The position numbers and the translations under genes were made by a program. The notes under the pieces were generated by a model. That model ran no database searches and had not been told where the DNA came from. It saw only the letters and a list, made by a program, of their open reading frames with translations. This document shows, piece after piece, positions 21,497 to 31,390 of a stretch of 64,000 bases of DNA. The stretch comes from Chaetoderma sp. LZ-2023a (taxonomy: Eukaryota; Mollusca; Caudofoveata; Chaetodermatida; Chaetodermatidae). The stretch's first letter is position 1; every line of letters begins with the position of its first letter. Location: positions 53,464,269 through 53,528,268 of the forward strand of contig CM067367.1 of NCBI GenBank assembly GCA_034401795.1, read 5' to 3'.

Positions 21497-22224
21497 ATGT
21501 CCAATAACACCCTCCAATAGAATTAGTTTCAAAATATTCAACAGCTTACCGGTTAAGTTATCTTGAAATTTAGATTCTGTGAATTTAGATTTCAACATCA
21601 GTAAACAGTGTGCAGAACTTAGCTAAATGTGTGTAGGACATAGCTAGAAATGGCGTTGTCTATTTCATGGATATAGGGGTACATATTGTTGGAAGACATG
21701 TTGGTCATGAGTCAGGACACACACATTGGAAATAGTGTCAATGAAAACCAATGTCAAAGTGTTTAATATTGGGAAATTTTTATCATTGTCAGAAATTGCG
21801 AATTTTTATGGAATAGAGGTATGGGAAAATCATACATTCCTAGCTGGATCCAATCTGTGAATCAAGTATGTATCTATCCAACTGATGACCTGACATCACA
21901 AACAAATGAAAATGTGTCACCATTTCAGAAGGGCTTTGTGCCCTTTCCACAATTTTCAACAAGGTTTAAGCCCATTCAGAATTGCTGGACCTAGAGGAAC
22001 TAAAACTGACTGGAACCAAACTTGCTGGTAGATTTTTTTAAAAAGAATTTGATTGATCCATGAGATCATCAGTGCATGTTTGATTGCATGATTGCTAACT
22101 TCTCACAAACCTGTCAAGCAAGCAAGATTGATGGATAAACCAGAGATAAATTGTCACTAAATTATTCATCAGCTTTACATTGTGTGCATAGTATCATAAA
22201 TAATGTACTTTTCTTTCATTGCAG

Positions 22225-22276
22225 ACCAAAATCTGCTGGCCTGAACATTCAAGACTTTGGAAATGCAAGTTTTCTG
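22225..22276 (+). CDS. CDK10: Proposed CDK10 C-terminal tail exon
   Basis: Acceptor TTTCATTGCAG and donor TTTCTG|GTGAGA. In phase with the 14164-14245 exon it reads K-PKSAGLNIQDFGNASFL with no stop and ends in phase 0. The vertebrate tail is not conserved here, so this rests on splice sites, phase and a non-repetitive sequence. If the donor is skipped, the frame runs on through repeat DNA to a stop at about 22435. Confidence 0.55.
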
Positions 22277-22299
22277 GTGAGATTTATTAACTACCCCAT

Positions 22300-23260
22300 T
22301 GTTAGCTTATCTGACCTGAAAGGCCAAGTGAGATTATGGCATGGTGACCGTCCATCCATCAACTTTTGCTTTAAAATGCTAATTATTAACCACCATATAG
22401 AAAATTCTGATTTGTCAATTTCTTTGGTTGCTTAGAATTTATAAAAAAAATTACTGGAAATTGTCAAAACACTAACCCCTTATTAACCACTTAGCAAATT
22501 TCAACCTAATTTGGCTGGAATGCCCTATGCGGGTAGGCTTCAGAAATGGTATACAGAATTTTGATTGGTAAATAATTTTAGTGAAAATCCTAGATTTTTT
22601 TTTTAATGTACCAGAAATTGTCAAAACTCTACTCATTAACCGCTTTACAGATTCCAACCAAATTTGGCTAGAAGGACCCTATTGTAAGTCTCCAGAGTGC
22701 TTATTCAGAATTTTGATGAATTTTTTTGGTGAAAATCTTAGATCCTGCCAATTTTTTGGAAAATTCAAGATGGCCTCTGAAAACACCAATCAAAATTCTG
22801 TGTATAAGTTTTGAAGCATATCATTCTAGGGTACTTCCAACCGAGTTTGCTTGAAATTGGCCAAGTGGTTAAAGAGTAGGCTTTTAACAGATTTCCCGAA
22901 ATTTTCAGAAACTCCAAGATGGCTGTCGGAAAAATGGGACCAATCTAACTTCTCATTAGAAGTATTGAAGCGTACCACAATAGGATTATTCCACCCAAGT
23001 TTCGTCAAAATTGGGCCATTGATGTTGGAGGAGTAAAGTATTAAAGGATTTCCAGATAATCTTTGGAAATCCAAGATGGCCACCAGAAAAATTGATCAAT
23101 CAGAATTTTGAATAGATTGTCTGGAGCCTACCACAATAGGATCCTTCCAGGCAAATTTGGTTGAAATCGGTCAAACTGTTAAGGAGATGCAATTTGGCGG
23201 ATGGATGACATGGCATAAGCTAACTTTTCCATTCTGGCCAGGTGAGCTAATATGGTCTTA
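22300..23260. mobile_element. Composite of family C interspersed repeats
   Basis: Left edge GACCTGAAAGGCCAAGTGAG and right edge CTGGCCAGGTGAGCTAATAT. Between them are four or more diverged ~150-bp modules (AATTTTGATTGGT..AA, TGTCAAAAC.CTA, TTTGGCTGGAA, CCTATTGT) typical of this family. The frames here are not genes. Confidence 0.65.
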
Positions 23261-23399
23261 GTTATTTCTTGAACCCACTGTGATGCCTGGACATAGGAAA
23301 TGCATGTATATTATGTGTTTTATGCCTGTGATAGAAGCACCACAACAAGATATGGGTATTTTGTATTTACACTAGATGTCTTGAAGTATGACTAGTACT

Positions 23400-23842
23400 A
23401 TTACAGTACTAACTATATTACTCCCACGGGCCACATGAATCAGTTCTGTTCTCATTGCATGTTGTCTCACCCACAGGGTGTGGGGGTTACCAATCTGATT
23501 AATACCAACAGGATCCATTGTATGGAGTTGGTGGATCCAGTAAGATTCTCGGTCCTTTCGTGAGGCGGTGGCCTCAGTGCTATCAGGATCTTGGCGCAGC
23601 ACTTCTATGACTATATCTGATACTGTTTGTATCGTGTCCTGGCAGGTTGAAAATACGGATCTGGAATTCTCTCTTGGTTTCTGCCACGTATTGTTTGTTG
23701 CAAACAGCGCAGGTGAGGAGATACACCACATTCATAGTTGAGCAGTATGTTTTCACGTCACATCTATATGTTAAACGTGTATGTGCTCTGGAAAGTTTTC
23801 CCTTTCTCCATTCTGTGACAAAAGGAAGAGTTTCCGAGAAAC
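23400..23842 (-). pseudogene. PLE-2 inverted partial copy, GIY-YIG region
   Basis: The minus strand repeats 23969-24400 in head-to-head orientation: GGAAACTCTTCCTTTTGTCA, then the CISSPALFATNNT-frame region, then VIEVLRQDPDSTEATASRKD. About 60 bp of the nuclease core (the IKEHLRDVNK segment) is deleted, so no functional endonuclease can come from it. Confidence 0.75.
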
Positions 23843-24370
23843 CACTCTTCGGCTATATAAGGAACCCCACGCTTAGAGACCAACTAGTCTGTGCTGATTT
23901 CACCTACCCGGCTATCAAAGGATACCAGGGCAGTTCGATACCAAACAAAGTCGAACTGTGTCAAAAAGGAAACTCTTCCTTTTGTCACAGAATGGTGAAA
24001 GGGAACTTTCCAGAGCACACATACACGTTTAACATAGATGTCACGTGAAAATATACTGCTCATCTATGAATGTGGTGTATCTCCTCACCTGCGCTGTTTG
24101 CAACAAACAATATGTGGGAGAAACCAAGAGAGAATTCCAGATCCGTATCAAAGAACATTTGAGAGATGTCAACAAACATAGACACACTGGTCGCACTACA
24201 TTTCAACCTGCCAGGACACGATACAAACAGTATCAGATATAGAGTCATAGAAGTTCTGCGCCAAGATCCTGATAGCACTGAGGCAACCGCCTCACGCAAG
24301 GACCGAGAATCTTACTGGATCCACCAACTCTATACAATGGATCCCGTTGGTATTAATCACGCAGATTGGT
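23843..24370 (+). pseudogene. PLE-2 RT C-terminus and GIY-YIG endonuclease
   Basis: Upstream part: KPLFGYIRNPTLRDQLVCAD, the conserved linker after PLE reverse transcriptases. The nuclease reads VVYLLTCAVCNKQYVGETKR, then EFQIRIKEHLRDVNKHRHTG, giving the GIY-YIG pattern (Y...YVG), the following Arg and the IKEHL helix. A frameshift near 24195 moves to HFNLPGHDTNSIRYRVIEVL and RQDPDSTEATASRKDRES, ending at TAA near 24372. In the family this domain nicks target DNA for reverse transcription. No RT core (YVDD) remains upstream; the copy is 5'-truncated and joined to an inverted fragment. Confidence 0.8.
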
Positions 24371-24545
24371 AACCCCCACACCATGTGGGTGAGACACCAT
24401 ACATACACCTTGGGTTACCAACTCTCCCAACTCGGGACAACAAACTATGACATCAAACTCAACATGTCACACGTACGTATGATGTCACGCTACATTGACG
24501 TCACAACCCCAACCGCCAAAACCACTTAGCGGTATTATTACTGTA

Positions 24546-25309
24546 ATGGCCAATTACACCTGTTCGGTATGTGGTTCCCAGTTCAAACAAAATTCTAGTT
24601 TGTCACGGCATAAGTCTACCAAACACGGCAACCTCGCATGCATACCCTGTCAACACTGCAATGCAAGCTTCACACGCAAAGAGGATCTAGACAGACACGT
24701 CAACAAGAAACACGAGAGTGGACCACAAACTGACAACTTAGCCATCCACAGACACACAAGGTGAGAAGTAGCACACCCGCCAGGGGAGTAACTTCTCCCT
24801 TCCTGATCACCAACATTTCTACGCTCACAACTGCACAAGAGGAACCTCTAGATTTGTCTAACTACAACATTGTTCCAACTATCAACACCATCACTGCCGC
24901 TGAAGCGAGGTTCGACACCTTAGAACCACCTATACTTCCAGTAGTTCTCGACCTTGTCACTTTTGACAGAGAGCTCCACGAATTTCTATATTCAGACCCG
25001 CTCCCCAACAACTTTGTTCCAGCTGTTCCCACTTACAGCCACGCGGACTAGCACATTTTTGATCCTCAAGCCGATATCAATTTTGACCTGCTTGACCACT
25101 CGTTTCCATCCACACCGGACAGCGGGGTGAGAGACAACGAAGAGGAGGACCAGCCCTCCCCTCACCAGTCTCCCATCAATCCGGCCCACGTCACCCAGAT
25201 TGATAGACCACTCTTCCCGGACGTCTTAGAGGTCGAAGAGGACCACATATTCCCCTCACTCCCGCATGGATCAGCATTTTGCATACACAGATCCACACAG
25301 ACAGAATAG
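24546..25309 (+). pseudogene. PLE-2 associated C2H2 zinc-finger frame(s)
   Basis: From MANYTCSVCGSQF two classical fingers are seen: C-x2-C-x12-H-x4-H over CSVC...SRHKSTKH and again over CQHC...DRHVNKKH. An acidic, Pro-rich stretch follows in other frames (24761-25051, EEPLDLSNYNIVPTI, LHEFLYSDPLPNNF; 25127-25309, DNEEEDQPSPHQS), so frameshifts are present. It lies about 170 bp after the GIY-YIG stop and before the hammerhead motif. It could be the N-terminal part of a second tandem PLE unit or an accessory ORF; I cannot tell which. Confidence 0.6.
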
Positions 25310-25440
25310 AGGTAAGACTAATTCACATAAATACATTCCATATCTGTAAACCACAGATATATCCGAGCAAATATATAATTTTTTTTTAAACGTTTTTTAA
25401 AAATGTATCCATAAAATACAGTTACCCTAAACAAAGGTTT

Positions 25441-25498
25441 CAGAAGTCCTCTGATGAGTAACCTAAACTAGGTACGAAACGTGATGAGTCTGGATCAC
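25441..25498 (+). ncRNA. Hammerhead ribozyme motif (type I, PLE class)
   Basis: Core CTGATGA at 25451-25457, stem II GTAACCT/AGGTAC (one bulged A), GAAA at 25476-25479, a two-pair stem III (AC...GT) with a 7-base loop, and the cleavage triplet GTC at 25488-25490. Flanking TCC...GGA can form stem I. Short-stem-III hammerheads in PLE terminal repeats are an established feature of these elements. Activity is not proven. Confidence 0.7.
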
Positions 25499-25559
25499 AC
25501 CACATCATTGATGGCTCTCTTTAGATATGCAAGACTTGCAATCTATGATCTCTAAAGAA

Positions 25560-26480
25560 CAAATACCCTCCAATTCACCCACGCATGGCAAATATAAGCA
25601 CGCATAATGCACCAACCTAGGTGCAGCCATGGGTACATGTGGCCGCACATGCGCGCGTGGACCACACGTAGCACATGCCTACACATACGGGCCCTCATAT
25701 AGCTGGGTAAATGAACCCACCGCCCATATACCCATGCTAAGCTCCAACCTTCCCTAAAAACCATGGATGGACTGAACTTGGAATCTCACATAAACTTCAA
25801 ATTCAGATCTTTTTTTAGAAATAATCCCCTTTATTTCTAAAAAAAAGAGTATTTCCTTTAAGAAAACTTCTTAAAGCGCCATAACTAAACAGTTAGCTAC
25901 ACACAAACAGCCAATAATGGCGGGTACATACACTGCGTACATGCGGCTAAAAGCGGGTATGGGCGGCTAACTAACCGCACCTAATGAGGGACCATAATAG
26001 TTGTGGCCGAATGCGGTTAAATGCGGGCAATGCAGTAATGGCAGGCAACACCGCATTTGCCACACCCAGATCGGATGTAGCACAGTTACCCGCACTGAGA
26101 ACATATATAAAGGGTCAGAATCTGATCATTGACATCCAGACTCTTCTTAAACTAAGAAAGCGTCAGGCAATTAGTTCTCGAGTTTAGTCATTATCATCTG
26201 TTCTCATTACAGCCCAAGACGAAGAAGCTTTGATCATTTCCATCGATGCATGTATGGATTGATGTACTCCGAGAACAGTCTGGCGGACCAGGTGACATGG
26301 ATGATCACTATGACTTCTCATAAGACAGTAGTCGAGGATAGATGCCAGAAAGTACAGACGTGGGACCGTTTGAGGGATGATTACATTGACCATTATTATA
26401 CGACCTGCTTTGATAGACTGCATTGTCACAGTTCTCTGCAATGGTGTTAGTTTTTATGATCGAGCTATCATTGAACCTTT
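25560..26480. other. No gene; TATA-like promoter candidate
   Basis: No convincing gene. The stretch has G/C-rich alternating sequence (GCACATGCGCGCGTGG near 25650, repeated GCGG/CGGC near 25940-26030). A small inverted repeat lies at 25808-25846 (CTTTTTTTAGAAATAA / TTATTTCTAAAAAAAAG). A TATA-like ACATATATAAAGGG at about 26100 is followed 50-60 bases later by AAAGCGTCAGGCA. It may be the end or promoter of a mobile element. Confidence 0.35.
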
Positions 26481-26494
26481 AACACCCATATCGT

Positions 26495-26640
26495 GGTCTT
26501 GAGAAATGTCCATTTGCAGACCAAGAGTATTTTTGAAAATTTACCACTGGAATGACTGGCTCGATAACTGAGCTAGTCATTCCAATGATAAATTTTCAAA
26601 AATACTCTTCTTTTGGTTTGCAAATGGACATTTTCTGAGA
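26495..26640. repeat. MITE-B copy
   Basis: Inverted arms: GAAATGTCCATTTGCAGACC / GGTTTGCAAATGGACATTTT and ATTTACCACTGGAATGACTGG / CCAGTCATTCC-type arms around CTCGATAACTGAGCTAG. Confidence 0.8.
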
Positions 26641-26734
26641 AAATTGAGTTAACGGGTCAATGCCTGAAATGTCTCCATCTCCAGCTAAAAATAACAATGC
26701 GTACCTTTTATTGTCAAGCCAGCTAAAATGAGTT

Positions 26735-27145
26735 CTGCAGTAGTCATGAAGAGGAGACTATTTTGGAACATTCACCACTGGAATGACTCGCTTGGTTATC
26801 TATAATAGCGAGTCATTCCAGTGGTAAATTTGGATATTCAATAAGCAAGTATTTAGATGTTCGGGACCAATCTTGACTATTAAATGGCTAAGCATCCAGA
26901 CAAAATACTGGCAAAGTCGTCAACAGAATATTTACAACTGATTTGTTTTATCTTGTATAATGGTCAGATTTGGTCAAGAAAATTGAAATATCTACCTACT
27001 GAGTGTCCATTTACAGGTCAAGAGAATACCATTTTTGATAAGACCACTGGAATAACTGGCTCGATTATCGAGCCAGTCATTTCAGTGGAAAATTTTCAGA
27101 AATTGTATTCTTGGCCTGTAAATGGACATTCCACAAGACCATAGC
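26735..27145. repeat. Two further MITE-B copies
   Basis: A truncated copy at about 26760-26840 (CACTGGAATGACTCGCTTGG and its inverse) and a fuller one at 27003-27145 (GTCCATTTACAGGTCAAGAG and inverse CTTGGCCTGTAAATGGAC). The open frame at 26884-27144 is MITE sequence. Confidence 0.75.
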
Positions 27146-27582
27146 AGAGGCTGGTTTTGGCCTCATGGAAGCTGAGAATTAGAATCATGTCCTGGAAAAT
27201 CAGTGTGTCTCGTAAGTTCGAACTTATCTATTTCAAGGCAATCAACAGCTCCCAGTCAAATTAGTTCCAAAATATACAACAGAATATTTATTAAATCGTT
27301 TTAACATACGTCTTTGATCTTTCTAGTTCTTTTAACAAGTTTTTGGTATCCAAGATGTTGCACTGGATCATAGAGAAAGCATTATATGAATACCATTATT
27401 TACTCCCCCAAGATCATGAATGTGCAATGAGTGTGAAATCAGAGTAACAGGTTCACGTCTAAATTGGTTTCAAAGTATTCAATAGTTTAAGTGTATGTAA
27501 TGAGTGCTTTGTAATTGAGGCACACTAGGAATAAAAGAATTAAGATATTCAGAGTAACAAATAAAATGATGATACAACAAAC

Positions 27583-27835
27583 ACTAGTTGTCAGTCTCTT
27601 GTTAATACTATTCTAGCAATGGTCTTGAGAATTGTCCATTTGCTGGCCAAGAGGACAAGTTTTTGAATGGTAAATTTTCTAAATTAATCTCGGTCAGCAA
27701 ATGGACATTTTCTAGGAGAAAATCGAAGGAGAGCAAATTTGCCGATTTATGTGTTAATCAGGCATATCCTGGCAAGACAATCAGTCCAGCACTAACAGTT
27801 GTCATATAGTATAGCACACAAATATGTTTAACACA
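27583..27835. repeat. Left copy of the 253-bp duplication flanking PLE-1
   Basis: ACTAGTTGTCAGTCTCTTGT to ATGTTTAACACA is repeated directly at 30877-31129 at the same length, with only a handful of substitutions. It contains a MITE-B copy (GTCCATTTGCTGGCCAAGAG). It behaves as a very long target-site duplication around PLE-1. Confidence 0.85.
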
Positions 27836-27899
27836 TTTCCGAAAAAGTTGGTCCTGATCCCAGGATGATTTATAATAAGGAAAAATTAGTTACCTCTCC

Positions 27900-27960
27900 G
27901 GAATGTAGCAATTGTTTGAGTGTAGCTTTCGTGACCATCTTGGTCACTTCTTCAGTACTA
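27900..27960 (-). ncRNA. Hammerhead-like hairpin at PLE-1 3' end
   Basis: The minus strand reads CTGAAGA, then A, a perfect six-pair stem GTGACC-AAGAT-GGTCAC, and GAAAGC. CTGAAGA fits CUGANGA and GAAA follows stem II as in hammerheads, but an extra A precedes stem II and stem I is weak. The other two copies of this PLE end (30416-30476 and 8404-8460) keep the hairpin. A relic or a chance resemblance is possible. Confidence 0.4.
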
Positions 27961-28484
27961 ACTGACGGTCACTGGCAACGTCACTGTGGTCAGATCTTGC
28001 GGAGTCACGTGACAGCATGGACTGGTAGACTGCTGGTATATGGTAGCCCCCGTCTCTGTTCATGGTTGGTTGATGCTTGTAGATTTCTATGGCCTCTTTA
28101 ACCTTCCGTTTGAATAAGTTGGTCTCAATGTTGATGACCGAGGCACTGCTGGTGGGGATGACATGGTCAGTGGATTCTGTAGGTTCTGCCACAGCCGAGT
28201 TGGAATTGATTTTAAGATGTTCTTTGACTCTGGTGCTGAGAGGCCTTTTGGTTTCGCCTATGTATGTCCCGTCACATTGGTCACATTCAATCTTGTAGAT
28301 GAGTCCAGAGCGTTCATCTGTGGTCAGTTTATCTTTGGGTCTTACGAGTTGTGATCTTAAGGTGTTGACGGGCTTGTGGTAGGTTTTGATGTGGTGTTCT
28401 CTGAAGAGTCTGCCAAGGTGTTCTGATAGGCCTTGGATGTACGGAAGTCTGACTAGTGGAAGTTTTTCGACATCTGGTGGTTTA
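27944..28484 (-). pseudogene. PLE-1 GIY-YIG endonuclease region
   Basis: The minus strand continues the RT with [39 protein letters not shown] (GIY-YIG core with the zinc-binding-type ECDQC insertion), PLSTRVKEHLKINSNSAVAE, SSASVINIETNLFKRKVKEA, IEIYKHQPTMNRDGGY and SDVASDRQLVLKK. The catalytic Arg of the RVKEHL helix and the Glu of the IKEA/VKEA helix are present. It is separated from the RT by a frameshift at a poly-G tract (28495-28509 on the plus strand). Confidence 0.8.
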
Positions 28485-30330
28485 TTACGAGGTGGGGGGG
28501 GGGGGGGGAGGTGGTTTTCTCATCCACGAAGTGTAACCGTTGGCTAGGAGAGCCTGTTGGATGTGATGATGTTCTTCTTTTCTGTCTGATGTTTCTGTGA
28601 TGATGGAGTTTGCGCGGTGAAATAGAGTTCTGACGACTGACCTTTTGTGTTCCAAATGGTGATTAGAGTGAAAATTTAGATATTGATCTGTGTGTGTGGG
28701 TTTTCTGTACATGGTAAGTTTGGTGGTTCCGGAATCACTGAAATGTACCAAGACGTCCGTCCAGGAAGGCAATTTGGCCATCTTCTTTAACTTCACTGGT
28801 GAATTGGATGCATTGGTCGATGCTGTTGAGGTGATCAGTGAAAGGTTGGATGTTGTAGAGGTGCAGGCATGTGAACGTGTCATCCACATATCGGTACCAG
28901 AAATTTGGGGGGTTTGTGGCTGTGCTAAGTGCTTGTTGCTCGGATGATCCCATATAAAGGTTTGCGATCACTGGCGACACTGAGGAGCCCATAGCTACTC
29001 CATGAATTTGGTGGTAGAAGTAACCATTCTGAACGAAATAGGTGGTGTCTAACACGATCTTTAAGAGGCTGATAATCTGGGTTGGAGAGAAGCTGGTCTG
29101 GTCTTTCAATGTATGGTCTAAGTCCAGAACTCTCTGGATGACTGGAAGAGCCTTGTCCACTGGGATGCTGGTGAAGAGTGAAGATACGTCGAAAGAAACT
29201 AGTTTGTGTGTGGGCGGGATTTCAAGACTGGATTTTGGTGGCGGAATCTTTGCTGTTTTTGATGTGGTGCTCTGAGTGGCCAATTAGTGATTTCAGGATC
29301 TGTGTGAGATATTTCGAGGCTTGAGATGTGATGCATCCAGTGCTGGCAACGATAGGTCTAAGAGGAATGTTGGTCTTGTGGATTTTGGCGAGTCAATAGA
29401 ATCTTGGGACAATGGCAGTTCCGGGGTAGAGTTTGAAGTATAGGGATTGGTCAATTATGTTCTGGCTTTTCCAGTCTTTGAGAAGTTTTAGCAGGCGGTT
29501 TTTGTACGGGTTGGTTAGGTCAGAAGATAATTTGGAGTATGTGTGGTGGTCTGAAAGAAGGGCACTGATTTTGTCTTGGTAGTCATCTTTATCCATTATC
29601 GCTGTGCATCTCCCCCTGTCGGCTGGCAAAATTTGGATGGAGTCATTGTGTTTCAGATGGTGTAGAGTCCTACGTACTTCAATTGTAATGTTGCTTCTCC
29701 TATTTGGTCTTTTGTTGAATTTAATGACGGTTTTTGTCACTTCGCTTCTAAGGCTGTCTGCCTGTGAGTTAACAAGATGTTGACAAGCGCTCTCAGTGCA
29801 GGCAATAATTTCTTCGACAGGGATGGAGTTGGAGGAAACCGCGAAATTTAACCCTCTGGAAAGAATGTTGCGCTCGTTTTCAGTGATATGGTTACTGAGG
29901 TTAAGAACCCACCTGTCTGTGTCGATCTTGCCGGGATTTTCGTCTTTTATGGGCTCGGAACTTCTCAAACTTATTGATTTGTGTTGTTTTTGTTTTGTCA
30001 AGTGGTCGTACGCACGTGCGAGAACCGTTTCCACTTCCAGTTGGTCGTCTAGCTGAATTTTCATATCCAGGGACTCTTGTAGTGCCGTTTTTTCACAATA
30101 AAGCCGATGCAGGGTGTAGTCGCATTGTCTAATTCTAATATCTAATAATTGGCGTTGAGCTTTGACAAGGACACGATCCGTTTGAATTCCTTTGATGTTA
30201 GACCGGAATTGTACGCTCGGTGGGAAGATGTTACTATGGCTTCAACAGATCGTAAATAGTTTGTTGTTTTTCCAACGGCCGATCTTCTGTACCGTATTTT
30301 CAAGTTTTCTGACGATGCCAAGAACTTCGC
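28485..30330 (-). pseudogene. PLE-1 reverse transcriptase
   Basis: Minus-strand reading passes through at least three frames. 30064-29393 is the N-terminal and finger region (RRTLHHLKHNDSIQILPADR, GRCTAIMDKDDYQDKISALL, LYPGTAIVPRFY). 29283-28735 is the palm, with [36 protein letters not shown] and the catalytic YVDD in WYRYVDDTF. 28889-28485 is the thumb (TKLTMYRKPTHTDQYLNFHS). The order and motifs are those of Penelope RTs, which are telomerase-related. Frameshifts near 29390, 28740 and at the G-run near 28500 break it. Confidence 0.87.
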
Positions 30331-30344
30331 GTCCGTGGTGTCTT

Positions 30345-30782
30345 GGGATATTTCCGAAAAAGTTGGTCCTAATCCCAGGATGATTCATAATATGGAAAAA
30401 TTAGTTACCTCTCCGGGATGTAGAAATTGTTTGAGTGTAGCTTTCATGACCATCTCGGTCACTTCTTCAGCACTAACTGACGGTCGCTGGCAACGTCACT
30501 CTGGTCAGATCTTGTGGAGTCACATGACAGCATGAACTGGTAGACTGCTGGTATACGGTAGCCCTTGTCTCTGTTCATTGTTGGTTGATGCTTGTAGATT
30601 TCTATGGCCTCTTTAACCTTCTGTTTGAATAAGTGGGTCTCAATGTTGATGACCGAGGCACTGCTGGCGGGGATGGCGTGGCCCGTGGATTCTGTATGTT
30701 CTGCCACAGTTGAAAGATGTTCTTTGACTCTGTTGCTGAGAGGCCTTTTGGTTTCGCCTATGTATGTCCCCTCACATTGCAC
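30345..30782 (-). repeat. PLE-1 partial second copy (pseudo-LTR)
   Basis: Direct repeat of 27836-28270 with about 95% identity by eye: [21 protein letters not shown] to DVASDRQLVLKK plus the 3' tail CATCCCGGAGAGGTAACTAA. The tandem 3'-region copy upstream of the RT is the pLTR structure of PLEs. Confidence 0.82.
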
Positions 30783-30876
30783 AAGCCCGTCAACACCTTA
30801 TGGTCACAACTAGTAAGACCCAAAGATAAAATGGCCACAGATGAACACTCTGAAGTCATCTACAAGATTGAATGTG
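30781..30876 (+). repeat. Inverted 5' segment of PLE-1
   Basis: The plus strand reads [20 protein letters not shown] and EVIYKIECD. This is exactly the PLE segment that should lie immediately upstream of the QCEGTYIGE start of 30782, but in inverted orientation. It ends at the right 253-bp duplication. Confidence 0.85.
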
Positions 30877-31129
30877 ACTAGTTGTCAGTCTCTTGTTAAT
30901 ACTATTCTAGCAATGGTCTTGAGAATTGTCCATTTTCTGGCCAAGAGGACAAGCTTTTGAGTGGTAAATTTTCTAAATTAATCTTGGTCAGCAAATGGAC
31001 ATTTTCTAGGAGAAAATCGAAGGTGAGCAAATTTGCCGATTTATGTGTTAATCAGGCATATCCTGGCAAGACAATCAGTCCAGCACTAACAGTTGTCATA
31101 TAGTATAGCACACAAATATGCTTAACACA
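30877..31129. repeat. Right copy of the 253-bp duplication flanking PLE-1
   Basis: Direct copy of 27583-27835, same length. It differs at a few positions (CATTTTCTGG for CATTTGCTGG, ATGCTTAAC for ATGTTTAAC). Confidence 0.85.
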
Positions 31130-31390
31130 GGTTTTAACAATTTTGAACACGATGTAAGAAATGGTCTGGTGAATATTTTGAATATAATTGCTGCAATGAC
31201 CTTCCAATCCATTTATGTTCAAAATATTCAACAGTACATTTTATTTTGTCTTGGAAAATTGTTAAGTTACTTATGAGCTGTGCTGTACATATTTGCCCTC
31301 AAAAGAACATGTATATTTCAACTGTTTCTAAAAAAAACACACAAAAACCCACCCCCCAAACTTTCTAATAATGTATTCTGCTGTCTACAG

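Larger units (their letters stand above)
27836..30876 (-). mobile_element. PLE-1, Penelope-like element with partial tandem copy
   Basis: Minus-strand element of about 3.04 kb. In its own direction it has a short inverted piece (30781-30876), a partial copy of the 3' region (30782-30345; pseudo-LTR arrangement), an RT region (about 30330-28500), a GIY-YIG region and a 3' tail ending ...CTTTTTCGGAAA at 27836. Direct duplications of 253 bp flank it. Several frameshifts make it non-coding now. Confidence 0.85.

Noticed and set aside
22151..22435. ORF continuing past the 22276 donor as a longer CDK10 last exon
   Set aside because: Beyond 22276 the sequence becomes a family C repeat (CCTGAAAGGCCAAGTGAG), so protein conservation there is unlikely; not fully excluded.
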